A program made the translations under genes and the position numbers. Below are positions 9,876 through 21,117 of a stretch of 64,000 nt of DNA, in pieces. This stretch comes from Hansfordia pulvinata. Lineage: Eukaryota; Ascomycota; Sordariomycetes; Xylariales. The DNA is taken from positions 1,798,001-1,862,000 of the forward strand of contig BJKQ01000005.1 of the NCBI GenBank assembly GCA_006538405.1. Direction: 5' to 3'. A model generated the notes under the pieces. It was not told the DNA's origin. It worked only from the letters and a program-made list of their open reading frames with translations, and searched no databases. The stretch's first letter is position 1, and each line of letters begins with the position of its first letter.

Positions 9876-12333
9876 GGCGCCCGCTACATGCGGGCTGGAT
9901 GCTCCAGTCTTGTTGGACGCGTCAAGTCGACACGTGGACGCGGACACACTCGGCAAGAGTTCCGAAGCAGACATGGTCGCCAAATAGGTCCGATGACTGC
10001 ATGATGCATTTACGAGGTCACGCAACCCCGGCCATGCGCGGCAGAAGCTATGTTTGTTTCTGCTCGCATGAATTTCGTCACTGGCAGCATCACGCTGGGA
10101 ACAGTGCGGGTGGCGCAACATCTGCGTCGGCGCAGATGAATGAATCGTTTTAACCACAGCCTCCTGAAGGCGCCGTTAGGAAATCAGCTGGCGTTTAGGT
10201 AGATGGCCCGGCTAGGCCATCGAAAACGGCGAATAGAACATGGTGTTGTACGGATCGCATGATAGATGTGCAGGCGAGGAGACTTGCCCTGATTGGTTGT
10301 ACAACAAATGAACTTGATGAATTTCCAATGGGTGGCTGTTCGGATCCGAGTGACTGGAATTCGCTGCAGTGTAGCTGGGCGTGGTGTGTCCGTTGTCTGT
10401 CTTCGGCGTCTGGATTCGGTTTACCTTTCCTGGGTCCCCTGTAACGTGAAAGCAGCGGTGCAACTGGTGCTTCGGCAGTCCCATACAGCTGGACTAGATT
10501 CATATCGTACTCGATACACGCCGCAAAACGGACGAGTCGGACGAAGCCGCCATGTTCTCGGGGCTCGAGACTCACAGGGCGTTCCAGTACTCACAGCACA
10601 CTGCCCTATGGACAGACTTCGACTGCATAGCAGATGTTATCTGTGATTCGGGACTTCCTGATATCGGCTCTCATGCAACAACGGGGCGCACGGCTACGAA
10701 TCAGACGCCCCCGAGCACAGTCCTTGGTCTTGACCGGCGCGATACCCAAATAAGCATAGGGCCTTTGGCATCGTGAGGTTTCAGCTGGTTTGAGAGCCAG
10801 GGCCAGGGGTTGAGGAATCCACCGTCGGCTTGGCCCGGGCGGGCGATCAAAGACCCTGGACTATGTGCCTGTGGCTGACGCCACGGCCATCAACGCTGTG
10901 GTACGTTGTCGAGCCGATCATCACGTCGTAAGCGAATGGTCCAGGAGTGCTCGCAGTCTCGGCGATGTGCAGGTCTGACGAGTTGGGAGTGGCTCGTGAT
11001 GAATACTAACACCTACGGAGGCGGACAGCGTTCACGGGAATGCAGATTGAAAAGAAACACCGCATCGTTGGGCATCGCAGTCACAACTTATCGACCCGAC
11101 CCAGTCTCGCCGGCGCTCTGGCCACACGCCCCTCAACTGCCTCATCGTTTCAGAGTCTCTCTCCCCTTGCGCTCGCCGCGCATTCTCAGTCCCTCTCACG
11201 CCCCGTGCCATCTTTCATCATGGCTCACACAGCCAACGCCAAATCGGTCGAGTCCTCGCTTTTACAGAGTGTGCCCACCCGCGGCGAGCACAGGACCAGG
11301 GTCAAAGATTCCGTCAACAGGTTCCCTGCAAGCTGATGGTCCAGTCCGTTAACGAGACTGGCGTTAGATGTCGGAGACGTATTGGTCTTTGCTACAGCCA
11401 GACGAGCCGGCGGGGCCTGAATAGATGGGGCATGCTTGTCTCGCCCTTTCCCCTCCTTCTCTGTCGAGAGCACGTTCCCAAGAACGCAACGTGAGCCTGA
11501 AGCGTGATTGGAAGACAGACAGGCAGGCCGTGCGGTGTTGTCCCTCATTGGATCACAGCTGACAAAGTCTCGAGGCCGATGCTTCCTGGCACCTCTCTGC
11601 TGGAAGTCAGCTAGCGCGCGCTCATGGCCTCCTTTTGCCTCTCCACACGTCTTTTCCGCATTCTCGTATCGATGGCTTGGCTTGCACTTGAGGTCCTGGC
11701 GTAACAGCTATACGGGGTCTTGTTCATCCAGTGTGAAACAGGTAGACAGCGACCTCCAGAGGCCACCGGGGAGGTGGGTATCGTGTCGTGCCTGGTGAGG
11801 AAGCCAGCCCTCGCGCGCGGTGCGCTGGGTGCACTTGCGCCTCGAGCCTCTCGAGAAGTTTGCCTGCTGTCTGTCGAGCCTCGCTGCCGCCTTCGTCCAC
11901 ACCTCTTTCTCGCACCCATCGCACACACTGCCTTGTCACACTGCCTCACACATGGCGCTCAGTGGGTGAGGATGGAGAGCCGGTATTGGAACAGACAGAG
12001 TTGAAGGACAACACCAATCCTCGTCGTTCCTCTCCTTTGGCGGGTATCATCACCCAGCCTGTCCATTCGCTTTTTTTTTTCTTTTCATCCAATTACACCT
12101 GGTAACACCTCTTTCATCGTCACGCCCGGATCGCGGACGTATTTTCGACATTGCACCACCTCCTGGAATGGGGTTTCCGGTTTTCCCTGGAGGCGAACAG
12201 TTAAACGAAGAGTCCCGGCTCATAAGGGCAGCCGGCCATGCGGGCCCCTGGTTTGGCGAGGGCGTACTGGCACATGTACCACCGCCATCAACACAATCAC
12301 CACCAACATCAGCACTGGGCACTGGGCACCACC
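9876..12333. other. 2.5 kb intergenic region
   Basis: No gene of recognisable family is present. Overlapping ORFs on both strands lack family features. The last 300 bases, with a T-rich run at 12070 and CT-rich sequence, look like the leader of the next gene. A short ORF at 11220 has a good start context and is listed separately. Confidence 0.5.
11220..11336 (+). CDS. Possible 38-residue small ORF
   Basis: An ATG in good context (TCATCATGGCT) follows about 100 bases of pyrimidine-rich sequence and opens M-A-H-T-A-N-A-K-S-V-E-S-S-L-L-Q, stopping at 11334-11336. The product is hydrophilic with no signal peptide or cysteine. It might be a genuine small protein or the first exon of an unresolved gene. 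Only the start context and leader composition support it. Confidence 0.2.
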   Translation: MAHTANAKSVESSLLQSVPTRGEHRTRVKDSVNRFPAS

Positions 12334-15300
12334 ATGTCAGAGACCGAGTCGGACGTGGCGGCCCATAATGAGAGCATCAGCAGCAACCACGGTGGCGGTC
12401 CTTCGAGGAGACGCACGCATGAGCGGGACTCATATTCGTCCACAATCGATGGCAATGAGCGGGAGGAACACGACCAAGACGAGCGACAGGAAAGGGACAC
12501 GACACCTGCAGGGGGAATGCGAGGAGAGCACGGCGATGTCGACCACAGAGACATCAATGAGAACCCGGAACACCACCACCACCACCACCACACGACGGCC
12601 ACGCGACCACACGAAGATGCAACCATCACCCCGCCGCCGCGTCCGTTTGCAGGTGGCGGCAGGGCCGCTGCCGCCGCCGCTGCGGTTCCCCGGGCCAAGC
12701 GCGACCTCACGGACGACCCGGCCGCGGCCCTGGACCCCATCGCGCGCTCGGTGAGCGAGAGCATGTCGAGCAGCGCCAAGCGGGCGCTGGGCGACGCCTC
12801 GTCGCGCGAGGCCTCGAGGCTGGCGTCCCTGTCGTCCGCATCGTCCGCGGCGGTCGAGTCGGCGGGGTCCTCGGCGGCGGCGGCGCTGGCGCGGGCCAGC
12901 CGGTCGGCCGACGAGCGGATCTCCGGGGTCCGGGCCAGCGCCGAGGACGCCATCTCGACGCGGGACGGCGCCCTGCGCAGCGCCCACCGGAGCGCCGAGT
13001 CGGCCGCGTCCGACGCCCGCGCCGCCGCCTCGCGCGCCAGCGCGTCGTGCGCCGCGGCCGCTCCCACCGCGGCGGCCACGGTCACGGCGACGGTGACTGC
13101 GGCCACCGGCGACGGCGTCGGCGTTGGCGGCGCTTCGCTGACGGCGGGCGGGAGCACGTGTACTGCCACTACGGTATGAAAAGTCTCCGCGTCTTCCTTT
13201 TTTTTTACTTCTCCCCCCTTTTCCTTGTTTTCATAAGCGAAAGGAAAATTGAATTAGTAGCTGCATAGGTACGGATCATGGCTCGCTGACACACACCCGC
13301 ACCGAAAACAGGCAGTCGGCCGTGGCATGGAATCGGGATCCGCCAACGTGACGCCGGGCCAGCTGGGCGGCGCCATCATCGGGACCCTGATCGTGTCGTC
13401 GCTGCTGTCGGTGCTCTTCACCGTGCTGGTGATGCGCAAGCGCCGGCGGAACAATGGCGTGATGATGATTATGCGCGACGAGCGCGAGACTCCGGCGGGG
13501 GCGGCGAACACCCCGCGAGGTCGGGGCGGCGGCGACGAGGCGACAGCAGCAGCAGTAGCAGCAGCAGCAGCAGGAGGAGGAGGAGGAGGAGGAGGAGGAG
13601 GAGGAGGAGGAGAAACCCCACCGACGACACGCAAACCTTGGTACCTGTCTCTTATGCCGCTGCCGCGCCTGACGATGACCCGTAGCAGCAGCAAGCCGGA
13701 TCTGTCGTACGAGGCGGCCGTCGCCCGGTACGGTGGCGGCGGGAGCAGCAGGATGGCGGCTTCCGGGGAGGCTCCGCAGCAGCAGCAGCAGCAGCAGCAG
13801 CAGCCCTCGCGAGCGCGCACACCGTTGCGGGAGATGGAGATGGCAGACGGAAGCGGGGGCCGCGGCGGCGGCGGGGAATCGACCGGAGACCTCGGGGACC
13901 CGGCGGGCCTGAGCGTCGCGCTGCCGCCTTTCGTCACGGCTGCCGGGGACGAGAAGAGGGGGGCGTGGTCCGGCAGCCACCACGGCGTGGACGACGGGGG
14001 TATATCGGGAGCGGTGGCGGCGGCGGCAGGGGGCTCGCGGGACGAGGACGGAGAGCGCGGGCGGGGGAGGAGCCGGAGCAGCAGGAGGAGACGACCTTCG
14101 AGCGGGGGGATCGGGATCGGGGACACGTTCCGCAGCGAGAGAGACTCGACGGGCTCCGAGCTGCCCAAGATGCTGGTGGGCGGCGGCCCTCACCACCACC
14201 GGCATCAGCAGTCCGGAGGAGGAGGCGGAGGAGGGGAGGGTCCCGCGAGTCGTCGCCCATCAAGTACTCGCTTGCCCGCACGCAGAGCGTCTCGGGGGGC
14301 CAGAAGGTCCACCTGGTGCGCGTCGACAGCAAGAAGCGCGAGAGCCAGCGCGGCAGCATCCACGGCCTGCTCGACTGGGTCCAGGGTTCGAGGTCGCACC
14401 AGCAGCAGCAGCAGCAGAACCAGGGGCAGGGCCAAGGGAAAAAAGAAGGAGGGGAAGAGAAGGGCACGTCGGACACGGGAGACCTCCGCCACCACAGGGG
14501 GCCCAAGACGGCCATCGCCGTCGACATCGGCAGCGCCCGGAGGGCCGCGGACCAGCGGCGGGTGCGCGAGATCACCAGCGCCGGCCCCTCGTCGGCGGCG
14601 GCGGCGTCGTCGGTCCTGAGCCCGACGCCCGTCCGCACCGGCAGCCAGAGGCGGAGCCTGCAGAAGATGATGCAGGGCAGCGAACCGCCGTGGTCGACAT
14701 CGCCCGAGGACTCGTTGGCGGCGGCGGCGGCCACCTACGGCCACGGCCCCGGGGGGTTCGCGGCCGAGGGACCGGCAAGAGGAGGCCCCCATCACCACCG
14801 CCACGGCAGCAGCAGCATCGGCGTCACCCCCACATCGGCGTTCCCGGACTCGCCGACCATCGTGGGCCCCAGGGGCAGCGGGCACGTCATCGGCGCCGAG
14901 GCGGCGGAGAAGAGCAGCAGCAGCAGCAGCAAGCTGTCGGGCCTCGACGCGATCGGCATGCACAGCTCCTTCAGCCGCTCGCAAAGGGGCAGGGCGAAAA
15001 GAAGAGGAGGGGGAGAAGAGAGCACCGCCGGCCAGCAGCAGAGTCAACAGCAGCAGCAGCGACGCGCGCACACCCGGGCCCACTCGTCGCCGCCCAGGAC
15101 ACAGTCGCCGCCCCAATCGTCGTCGTCGGCAGCGGCGGCGGGCGGGGGGCGCCGGCACGTCGCGCTGCAGATGATGGCGACGCCGCCCTCGCCGTCACAA
15201 CAGCAGCAGACGACAACGGCGGCAATGGGGTCGGGGACCTGGTTGTCCCCGCGTCACTCGTCGGCGGAGCCGCGCCAGCAGCAGCAGCAGCAGCAGCAGC

Positions 15301-15584
15301 GCCGGCCTAGCTTGTCTCTGTTCCCCCCGGCGGCGGCGTCGTCGGCGGCAGCAGCGGGGAGGATGACGCCGTCGCCCACGAGTGGGGGCGGAGCCGGGGC
15401 CGGGGCCGGAGGAGCTCGCGGCCCGCGGCTGTTCGACCCCCCGACGACCCCGCTGCCCCGGGCCCCCTTGCCCAGACCGCCGCCCCCGCCGTCGTCATCG
15501 AGCCACCAGCGCCTACCACGGAGCAGGGACGGCGGCGGAGGGCGGGACGGGGCGGAGGGCGGACCGGGCCCGGACATGATCTAA
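12334..15584 (+). CDS. Large single-pass membrane protein, low-complexity, function unknown
   Basis: Exon 1 (12334-13173) starts at CACCATGTC with MSETESDVAAHNES. It encodes a charged segment with a His run, then a long Ala/Ser-rich segment resembling a heptad-like or O-glycosylated region. An intron at 13174-13311 (GTATGA...ACAG) keeps the frame. Exon 2 begins with A-V-G-R-G and contains one clear membrane helix, GGAIIGTLIVSSLLSVLFTV, followed by the basic stop-transfer MRKRRR. The remaining ~700 codons form a cytosolic tail full of poly-Gly, poly-Gln, poly-His, poly-Ser and Pro runs. The readable frame changes between about 14205 and 14255, inside GGA repeats. After that point SPIKYSLARTQSVSGGQKV and RGSIHGLLDWVQG read as ordinary protein to the stop at 15582-15584. 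The change equals one missing base. The topology suggests a sensor-like membrane protein, but I recognise no family. Confidence 0.6.
13549..13611 (+). repeat. CAG then GGA trinucleotide repeats within a coding exon
   Basis: A CAG/CAGTAG-type tract passes directly into about 13 GGA units, encoding poly-Ala then poly-Gly in the membrane protein. Similar in-frame CAG tracts occur near 13780-13803, 14399-14418, 14906-14930 and 15275-15300. Confidence 0.85.
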
Positions 15585-15916
15585 CATCCATCTGGACCTG
15601 AGACCCCCTTGGCTTGGCCCCGGGGGAATAGAACGGGGCTGGGGAGGCGTTAAGGGGGAGGGGGGAGCGGAGGCGTCGATAGGTAAGGGAGGGCGGGATC
15701 TGAGACCTCAGGGTTTTCTTGTTCCCTCTTTCTCGCCACTGTTTTCTCTAATTATCTTTTCTTTTCTTTTCCTCTCTTCGCTGGCTTAAGCAATATGCAT
15801 GCATGTCTGTTTGTCTGTCTGTCTGTCTCAGACAACTTGGGTGGGAGACCAGGGGATTTACGAGTATCGTCGACCCTGCTCGTATCTACTGTCTTGGACG
15901 GTCTCTTGTCTCACCA

Positions 15917-15969
15917 GCGAGATGAGGCGAGATGAGGCGAGGTGAGGCGAGTTGAGGCGAGGCGAGGCG
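15917..15969 (+). repeat. GAGGCGA-type minisatellite
   Basis: Five to six tandem units of 5-10 bases, variants of GCGAGATGAG and GAGGCGA, run directly one after another. A shorter relative, GAGGCGAGGCGAGG, appears near 25733-25750. Confidence 0.8.
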
Positions 15970-17145
15970 ACGCCGATCAGTCAGCCCCTCTCCCTCTTTG
16001 CTGCTTCTTTCTTTTTTTCACCCAGCAACAGATTCGACGCCGCCACCGCTGCTGCTGGGTTTCTCTGATAGGATGAGAGGGGGAGTCTAGCGCTTCTCCG
16101 CTGTCTCTTGGTGGCACTGGCGCGGCAGCCTCGACTTTTGCCGTGGTTCTCGTGGGAAGTGGCACGGCGTTTTTTCGCTGGAGCTCCGAAGCAAGGGGGC
16201 TGCACCTTTGTGATGATGGTCCGCGCAAAGCCACACACTAAGTGTTGGTGGGCTGCCGGGCTGGGACGACCAATCTCCATACAAGCGACTCTCGCCCGTC
16301 GTTTCGTGGACAGTGTGCATACTTGACTGCCGCTCGAGATGCCCTCATCGCTCGCTTGGCTCATAAGCCCCCCGCCCTCTCAAATAATCTCTCATGCAAG
16401 GGCCAGCTTGGCCGGGCGCTATGGAACGGACGAGCTGCCCACACCAGGTTTATCTAACTTGATTGGCAAGCCAGCGGCCGCTGTATTAGTAACCTTTTTC
16501 TCTTCTCGAAAAGCTTTGTATATATTGCATTGAGGAAGAAGACGAATTTCATCTCGCGAAAGGGACCTGTTTTTCGGGTGGGACCAATGTTATTATGCTT
16601 TCACCATTGTGCGCCTCTGCCGTATCAGACATCTCTGGGGCCGGTCGGGCGGCTGATCGCTGCGATCGAGAGAGACGGGGCAAGGAGAACGCGGAGAATG
16701 CTCGCGCGTGGCCAACGACGCACGCGTCTTCTTGTGCCCCCCTTCTCCGATTTACGAGAGCGGCCGAGGCTGCGGTTTCTCTCGGCGGTCTTCTCTTTCT
16801 TCCTTTATATTTTTGCGGGGTGTGGCTTCGCGGGTTCTCATAGGATAGCGTGTCTGTCTCTGCTTCGAACTTCCTTTTGTTTTTATGTTTGCGATATTGG
16901 CGCGCCGCATGGGGCATGGCCGTGCGGTTTGTTCTTTCTTTCACTTTTTCTTGTCTCTTTCTACGAGTAGCGTCGTACACGCATCAGGAAGCTCTCGTTT
17001 CCGCGATGTTTAGGGAGACGGGGCAGCTATGTTTTGACGTGTCTGAGATGGGGGGCGGGCTGGGCTTGGAAGGGACCTCTTTTTCGTCCCCCCCCCCCCC
17101 GTTATCAGAGAAACCCGTTGGCGCAGAGGAAAGGTCTCATGCTCA

Positions 17146-17316
17146 ATGAAGATGACGCAGATTGCAGATAAGACCCTGGCGGCGGCGGCGGCGACGCTCG
17201 GAGGACTTGGGGCCTGGCTTGTCAACAACCGGCCGAGGCCCGTTCTTGATCCAGCCCGGACAGATCTGGTCGAGCGGTTGGTTCATCGTAAGCAAAGGTT
17301 GCCTCCCTCCCAATAA
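17146..17316 (+). CDS. Possible 56-residue small protein or first exon
   Basis: The ATG at 17146 opens MKMTQIADKTLAAAAATLGG, continuing LGAWLVNNRPRP and a charged segment, with a stop at 17314-17316. The Ala/Leu/Gly stretch could be an amphipathic or membrane helix. A possible donor, CATC|GTAAGC, near 17287 would make this a first exon, but I found no convincing second exon. Composition is more protein-like than its surroundings, and this is the only support. Confidence 0.28.
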   Translation: MKMTQIADKTLAAAAATLGGLGAWLVNNRPRPVLDPARTDLVERLVHRKQRLPPSQ

Positions 17317-17980
17317 AGACATACATGTTGCCCCCGGTCGGTCGCCTCAGGTGGTGCCGCTCTCTACTCATATTTTCCAAAAAAAAAAGAAAGAAAAAAA
17401 AAGCCCGGGGAATACGAAGATCTGAGTCGTGTCTACGAGTAACTCGTACGTGGGGAATAAGGCCGACTCATGAGAAGGTGAGACATGGCGGGTTCGAGTC
17501 TGTGGAGATGGGACCCTTGCAGACTGAGGGGGCGGCCGGCCGTCAGACGTTGGGTGTTCGAGAGGCGCCTTTTTGGTGGCTACCGTGAGATGAACGATTC
17601 GAGTTGGTGAGGTGGAGATGGGCACCTGCAGGCGAGACATTGATAGTCGTTTGATCGTTGAATGACAGGTCTTACGCTACTAGTACAACCGGTAGAGGAA
17701 CTATGCTGAGTGTTCATATCGCGATCTTACTCTCAGTTTAGTTGTACATTCATAACATGGTATTCACAGGGAATGGAGAAGAGCAAAGTTGGGGCTGCCA
17801 AGTGGCAACTGATTATGATTATGTTCCTCCTCCGCGAAGGGGCAAAATATATCCACGTAAAAAAGAAGTTCAAGGCCTGGACAAATATCTCAAGGAAAGG
17901 CGCGCAGCAGCAACAGCACCCCGAAGAGGGGTGCAGCAGGGAGCGCGCCGATCCAAACCATATCCTACACGTCCGTCCCC

Positions 17981-18350
17981 TTACTGGGGGTCCTGGGGCA
18001 GGAGGCAGATGCCCTCAATGTTGGGGAGGGGGCAGCACTCAGCGGTGGTGCCGGACTGGGCGCAGGTGGCGTAGAACTCCTCCTTGGTCTTGGGCTGGCC
18101 GGAGACTGTTGTTGATGAGAGGATGGTTAGAGGAGGGCGGTTCACTTTATACATTACGATCGTGGGGGTGCTTGTCTATATGTTGAAACTTACCCTGCTT
18201 GCAGTCGGTGGAGGCCAGCTTGGCAACGTCGTTCTCGCAGCACGAGGGGATGTACTTCTGGGGGCAGATGCCGGTGCCCTGGCGGACGGTCAGGGGAGTA
18301 GCGGCGGCCAGAGCGGCGAAGGTGGAGATGACGATGGCGGAGAACTGCAT
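17981..18350 (-). CDS. Class II hydrophobin
   Basis: Hydrophobins are small secreted proteins that self-assemble at water-air or wall interfaces. The model complement(join(17981..18105, 18194..18350)) gives 93 residues. Residues 1-18 or so form a signal peptide (MQFSAIVISTFAALAAATPL). Eight cysteines follow the pattern C-x7-CC-x11-C-x16-C-x8-CC-x8-C with seven residues after the last. The x11, x16 and x8 spacings are exactly those of class II hydrophobins such as HFBII; the first (7 instead of 9) and last (8 instead of 10) spacers are short. The intron splits a Val codon, has a GTAAGT donor and CAACAG acceptor, and is 88 nt. Exon 2 is too short to stand out as an ORF. A TATATAA element lies about 165 bases upstream of the ATG. 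Confidence 0.92.
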
Positions 18351-18511
18351 TTTGGCGGTGGTTTTCTTAGGGGGGAGGAGTGGTCTGGTTAGGACGGTGA
18401 TAGTTTGTAGAGGCGGTGGTAAAGAGCGTGGGGTCTAAAGAGTGACTGTTGCGTGGATGTTGGGATGAGGAGAGGAAGAGAGAAAGACGGATGGTGAGGG
18501 GGACTGAATGC

Positions 18512-18522
18512 TCGTTATATAC
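18512..18522 (-). promoter_or_regulatory. TATA box of the hydrophobin gene
   Basis: On the minus strand the sequence reads GTATATAACGA, about 165 bases before the hydrophobin ATG. A strong TATA box suits a highly expressed surface protein. The assignment is positional. Confidence 0.5.
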
Positions 18523-21083
18523 AGAGGAGGAGAGGGACGGACTCGCATCCACCCACGCGGCCGTTGCCCATGTTCCGGCCTACTCGCAAGATGATATCAC
18601 GCCCTTCGACGCGGTGTGTATGTGTGTGTGTGTGTGTGAGCGTGTGGTGTGGTGTGTGTGTTGGCTGCCGCGAGATTGCGGGCCCCGCACACCGCATCTC
18701 GCGTCTACGAATACCCCATCTACGAGTACATGACCGCCTCGACGGGACTGACGAGGAGGAGGAGGAGACCAAGAGGCCTTGGCTGCCAGGTCGGTCAGTG
18801 TGGAAAGGGGGGCGGCCGAGGCACTCGGGCCAGCCATAGAGATCGTGGTCTTGGTGGTGGTGGTGGTGACGGTCAAAAGTACCTCGACTACGAGTAACTC
18901 GTATCCCGCGGACGAGTGACTCGAGAGACACGATGAGAAGGGGAAAGAGAGTGAAAGGAAAGGAAAGAAAAGAAAAGAAAAGAAAACAATAGCGGCATGA
19001 TGCTTCACCAGTCTGAGGCTGCGTAGATGTGGGCTGGGTGGATATCCGAGGAAATACGATCGACAGGCACAACGTGGGGTGGTCCAGCAGCCGCAAAGGT
19101 AAAGCTCCATCTCGTCTCGTACGATCAACTTGGTGCTTGGGTAGACGCGCCGAGGGAGAACAATGTCCTGCAGTTCGAGATGAGGACGTGAGACGGGCCT
19201 ACGAGTACGGACTCCTGCTCGTGTTCCTCCTTCTTCTGAGGCGCTCTGGAGTCGGGCTGCTTGTCTCACTCACAGGTCATGATACTCGTACGCCATGTTA
19301 TTCGTGTTGGCCGTACAGGTTATCCAGTCTGCGAGGAATACTCACAACGTACGGGTAGTTGTCGTGCGGCGACGAGGCTGTGGGTGTGGGTGTGGGCATG
19401 TGACGGTGACGGGGACGGGTGACGGGTGACGGGTGACGGTGACCGGCTCTCGGTCGGTCAATGCCCCCCCCCCCCCTGTCGTCTTCTTCTTCTTCTCCTT
19501 CTTTTTTTTCCCTTTTACTCCTATGTACGCGTATCTTCCCCGTGCGCACCGGCACTTGGACGACGTTCCGGGCATAGGGCGCGTGGATGTGTCAAGCTGG
19601 ACTGTGGAGCTCATCATCAGAAATAAACACCACTCGTACCGTAAGCGGCTGCGGCGATGGCCGATCTTTGCCGCCGCCGCCGCCGTACCCACCAACAGAG
19701 AGCCTCCAGTGCCTCCCTCCCATCCATCCATCCCTGCAGTCGTCAGTCGTCCCGCGGCTGCTGATGAGCTGTTCATAGCTGTCTCTTTCTTTGGGGCACC
19801 CGGATCTACGATCGACCCTCCCCCCGGCAGCGATCGCTGGTCGCAGATTGCGGCTGTCTGTCCTCAGGGCTTGGCTCTGCGAGTACTCGTACGACAGAGC
19901 CACGAGCATCTTCCTCTGCCGTGTCACGCGTGCCTTCCTTACTACGACGATGAGGATTGTGCCAAAGAGCCACAGATAACAGGCCGTGCGTGGGGGAGAG
20001 ACAGACAGACAGATAGATCTGATGGCGTGTGGCGTCCCGTCAAGCATGGGCCAGCCGCCGTCCGTCCATCGTCGCAGAAGACGCGGGAAGACGCGGGAAG
20101 CAGCTGTGGCAGCCAATCAAGAATATCTTCGGCTTGGGGAGACGCGCTCTGGCGACTTGACTCGCAAGGACAGCCAGAAAAAAAAAAAAAAAACACACAA
20201 GAGCAGACAGGGGCGCAGAGATCGTCCGGTCAAATCCCCGAGGCGATCTCGTCTTGGCAAGGCACCCAATCGCCTGGACGCGCCTGGCTGCGTAGAGCAT
20301 GGTGTACAGGGGGCTTCCCGGAGCCGGTGCATTAGTCTGTGGCTGCGGAGGCACAGCGAAGGGGGAAAAGAAAAGAAGAAGAAGAAAAACCGGGGATGGG
20401 GGCAGAGGAGAGGACGAGAATGCGTGAATGCCCGATAGGTACTCGTAGATCGGAACACACGCTATACTCGTCTCGTTTCGCGTCTGGCGTAGTGGACCCA
20501 GTGACCGACCCAGTACTCGACGACTTGTCGATCAGCAAGCGTCACGATGGATATCCTCCCTCGATAGAGTGTATGAGTATGAGTACGAGTACTTGTCCCT
20601 CACCCCATCGGACCGGCCGGGGAAGAAGAGGCGGGCTTGCGGAGTGTGTACCCGTTCGCACTCGTCCACGTAGAATGCACATACGAGATGCACAATGGCC
20701 ATTGTCGGCATCTACAGCACGAGGAGGTGACGAGGAGTGTAGGAGTACATACATGTAGCCTCTCCCTCTCCCTCTTTCCCTGCCTTTGATGAGCTGTACT
20801 CGTACGGGTATGAGTAGGTACATCTTCAATATCCATCTATTCTATACCACCTCTGTCTGGTAAGGGAGCCTGTTTTATGAGGCACTCAATCGGGGAATTA
20901 GGCCGGTGCTTGTTGCCTAGGTAGGTACTGACTGACAGTCCAGAGGATAACTCATCAAAGAAGGCCACGACCACTACTCCGTATTCTCATCAGGCAGTAC
21001 TCGTACGTGAGCAGATCGCGATGACTTGGGCCGCGGGAGCAGACCGACCCGAAAGCGCCTTTGCGGCCCACGGAACTTTGTAC

Positions 21084-21117
21084 AAAAAAAAAAGGGGGGG
21101 GGGGGGGGGGGGGGGGG
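21084..21117 (+). repeat. A10-G24 homopolymer tract
   Basis: Ten A residues are followed directly by 24 G residues. Such runs are slippage-prone, and their length in the assembly is uncertain. Confidence 0.9.

Larger units (their letters stand above)
15585..17980. other. 2.4 kb repeat-bearing intergenic region
   Basis: This contains TGTC tetranucleotide repeats near 15805-15830, a GAGGCGA minisatellite at 15917-15969, a C12 tract near 17090 and A-rich runs near 17382-17402. TACGAGTA words occur at 15859, 16962 and 17434. No recognisable gene is present; a 56-codon ORF at 17146 is listed separately. Confidence 0.55.

Noticed and set aside
13254..14168. 304- and 309-codon minus-strand ORFs
   Set aside because: Composed of translated trinucleotide repeats opposite the membrane-protein exon.
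15917..15969. CRISPR-like tandem units
   Set aside because: Units are 5-10 bases, directly adjacent without spacers, and the DNA is fungal; it is a minisatellite.
17460..17500. Possible tRNA T-loop GGTTCGAGTC
   Set aside because: The flanking stem does not pair and there is no A-box at the expected distance.
19433..20335. 300-codon ORF
   Set aside because: It runs through C and T tracts and an A run, has no protein-like composition or family feature, and lies in a repeat-rich spacer.
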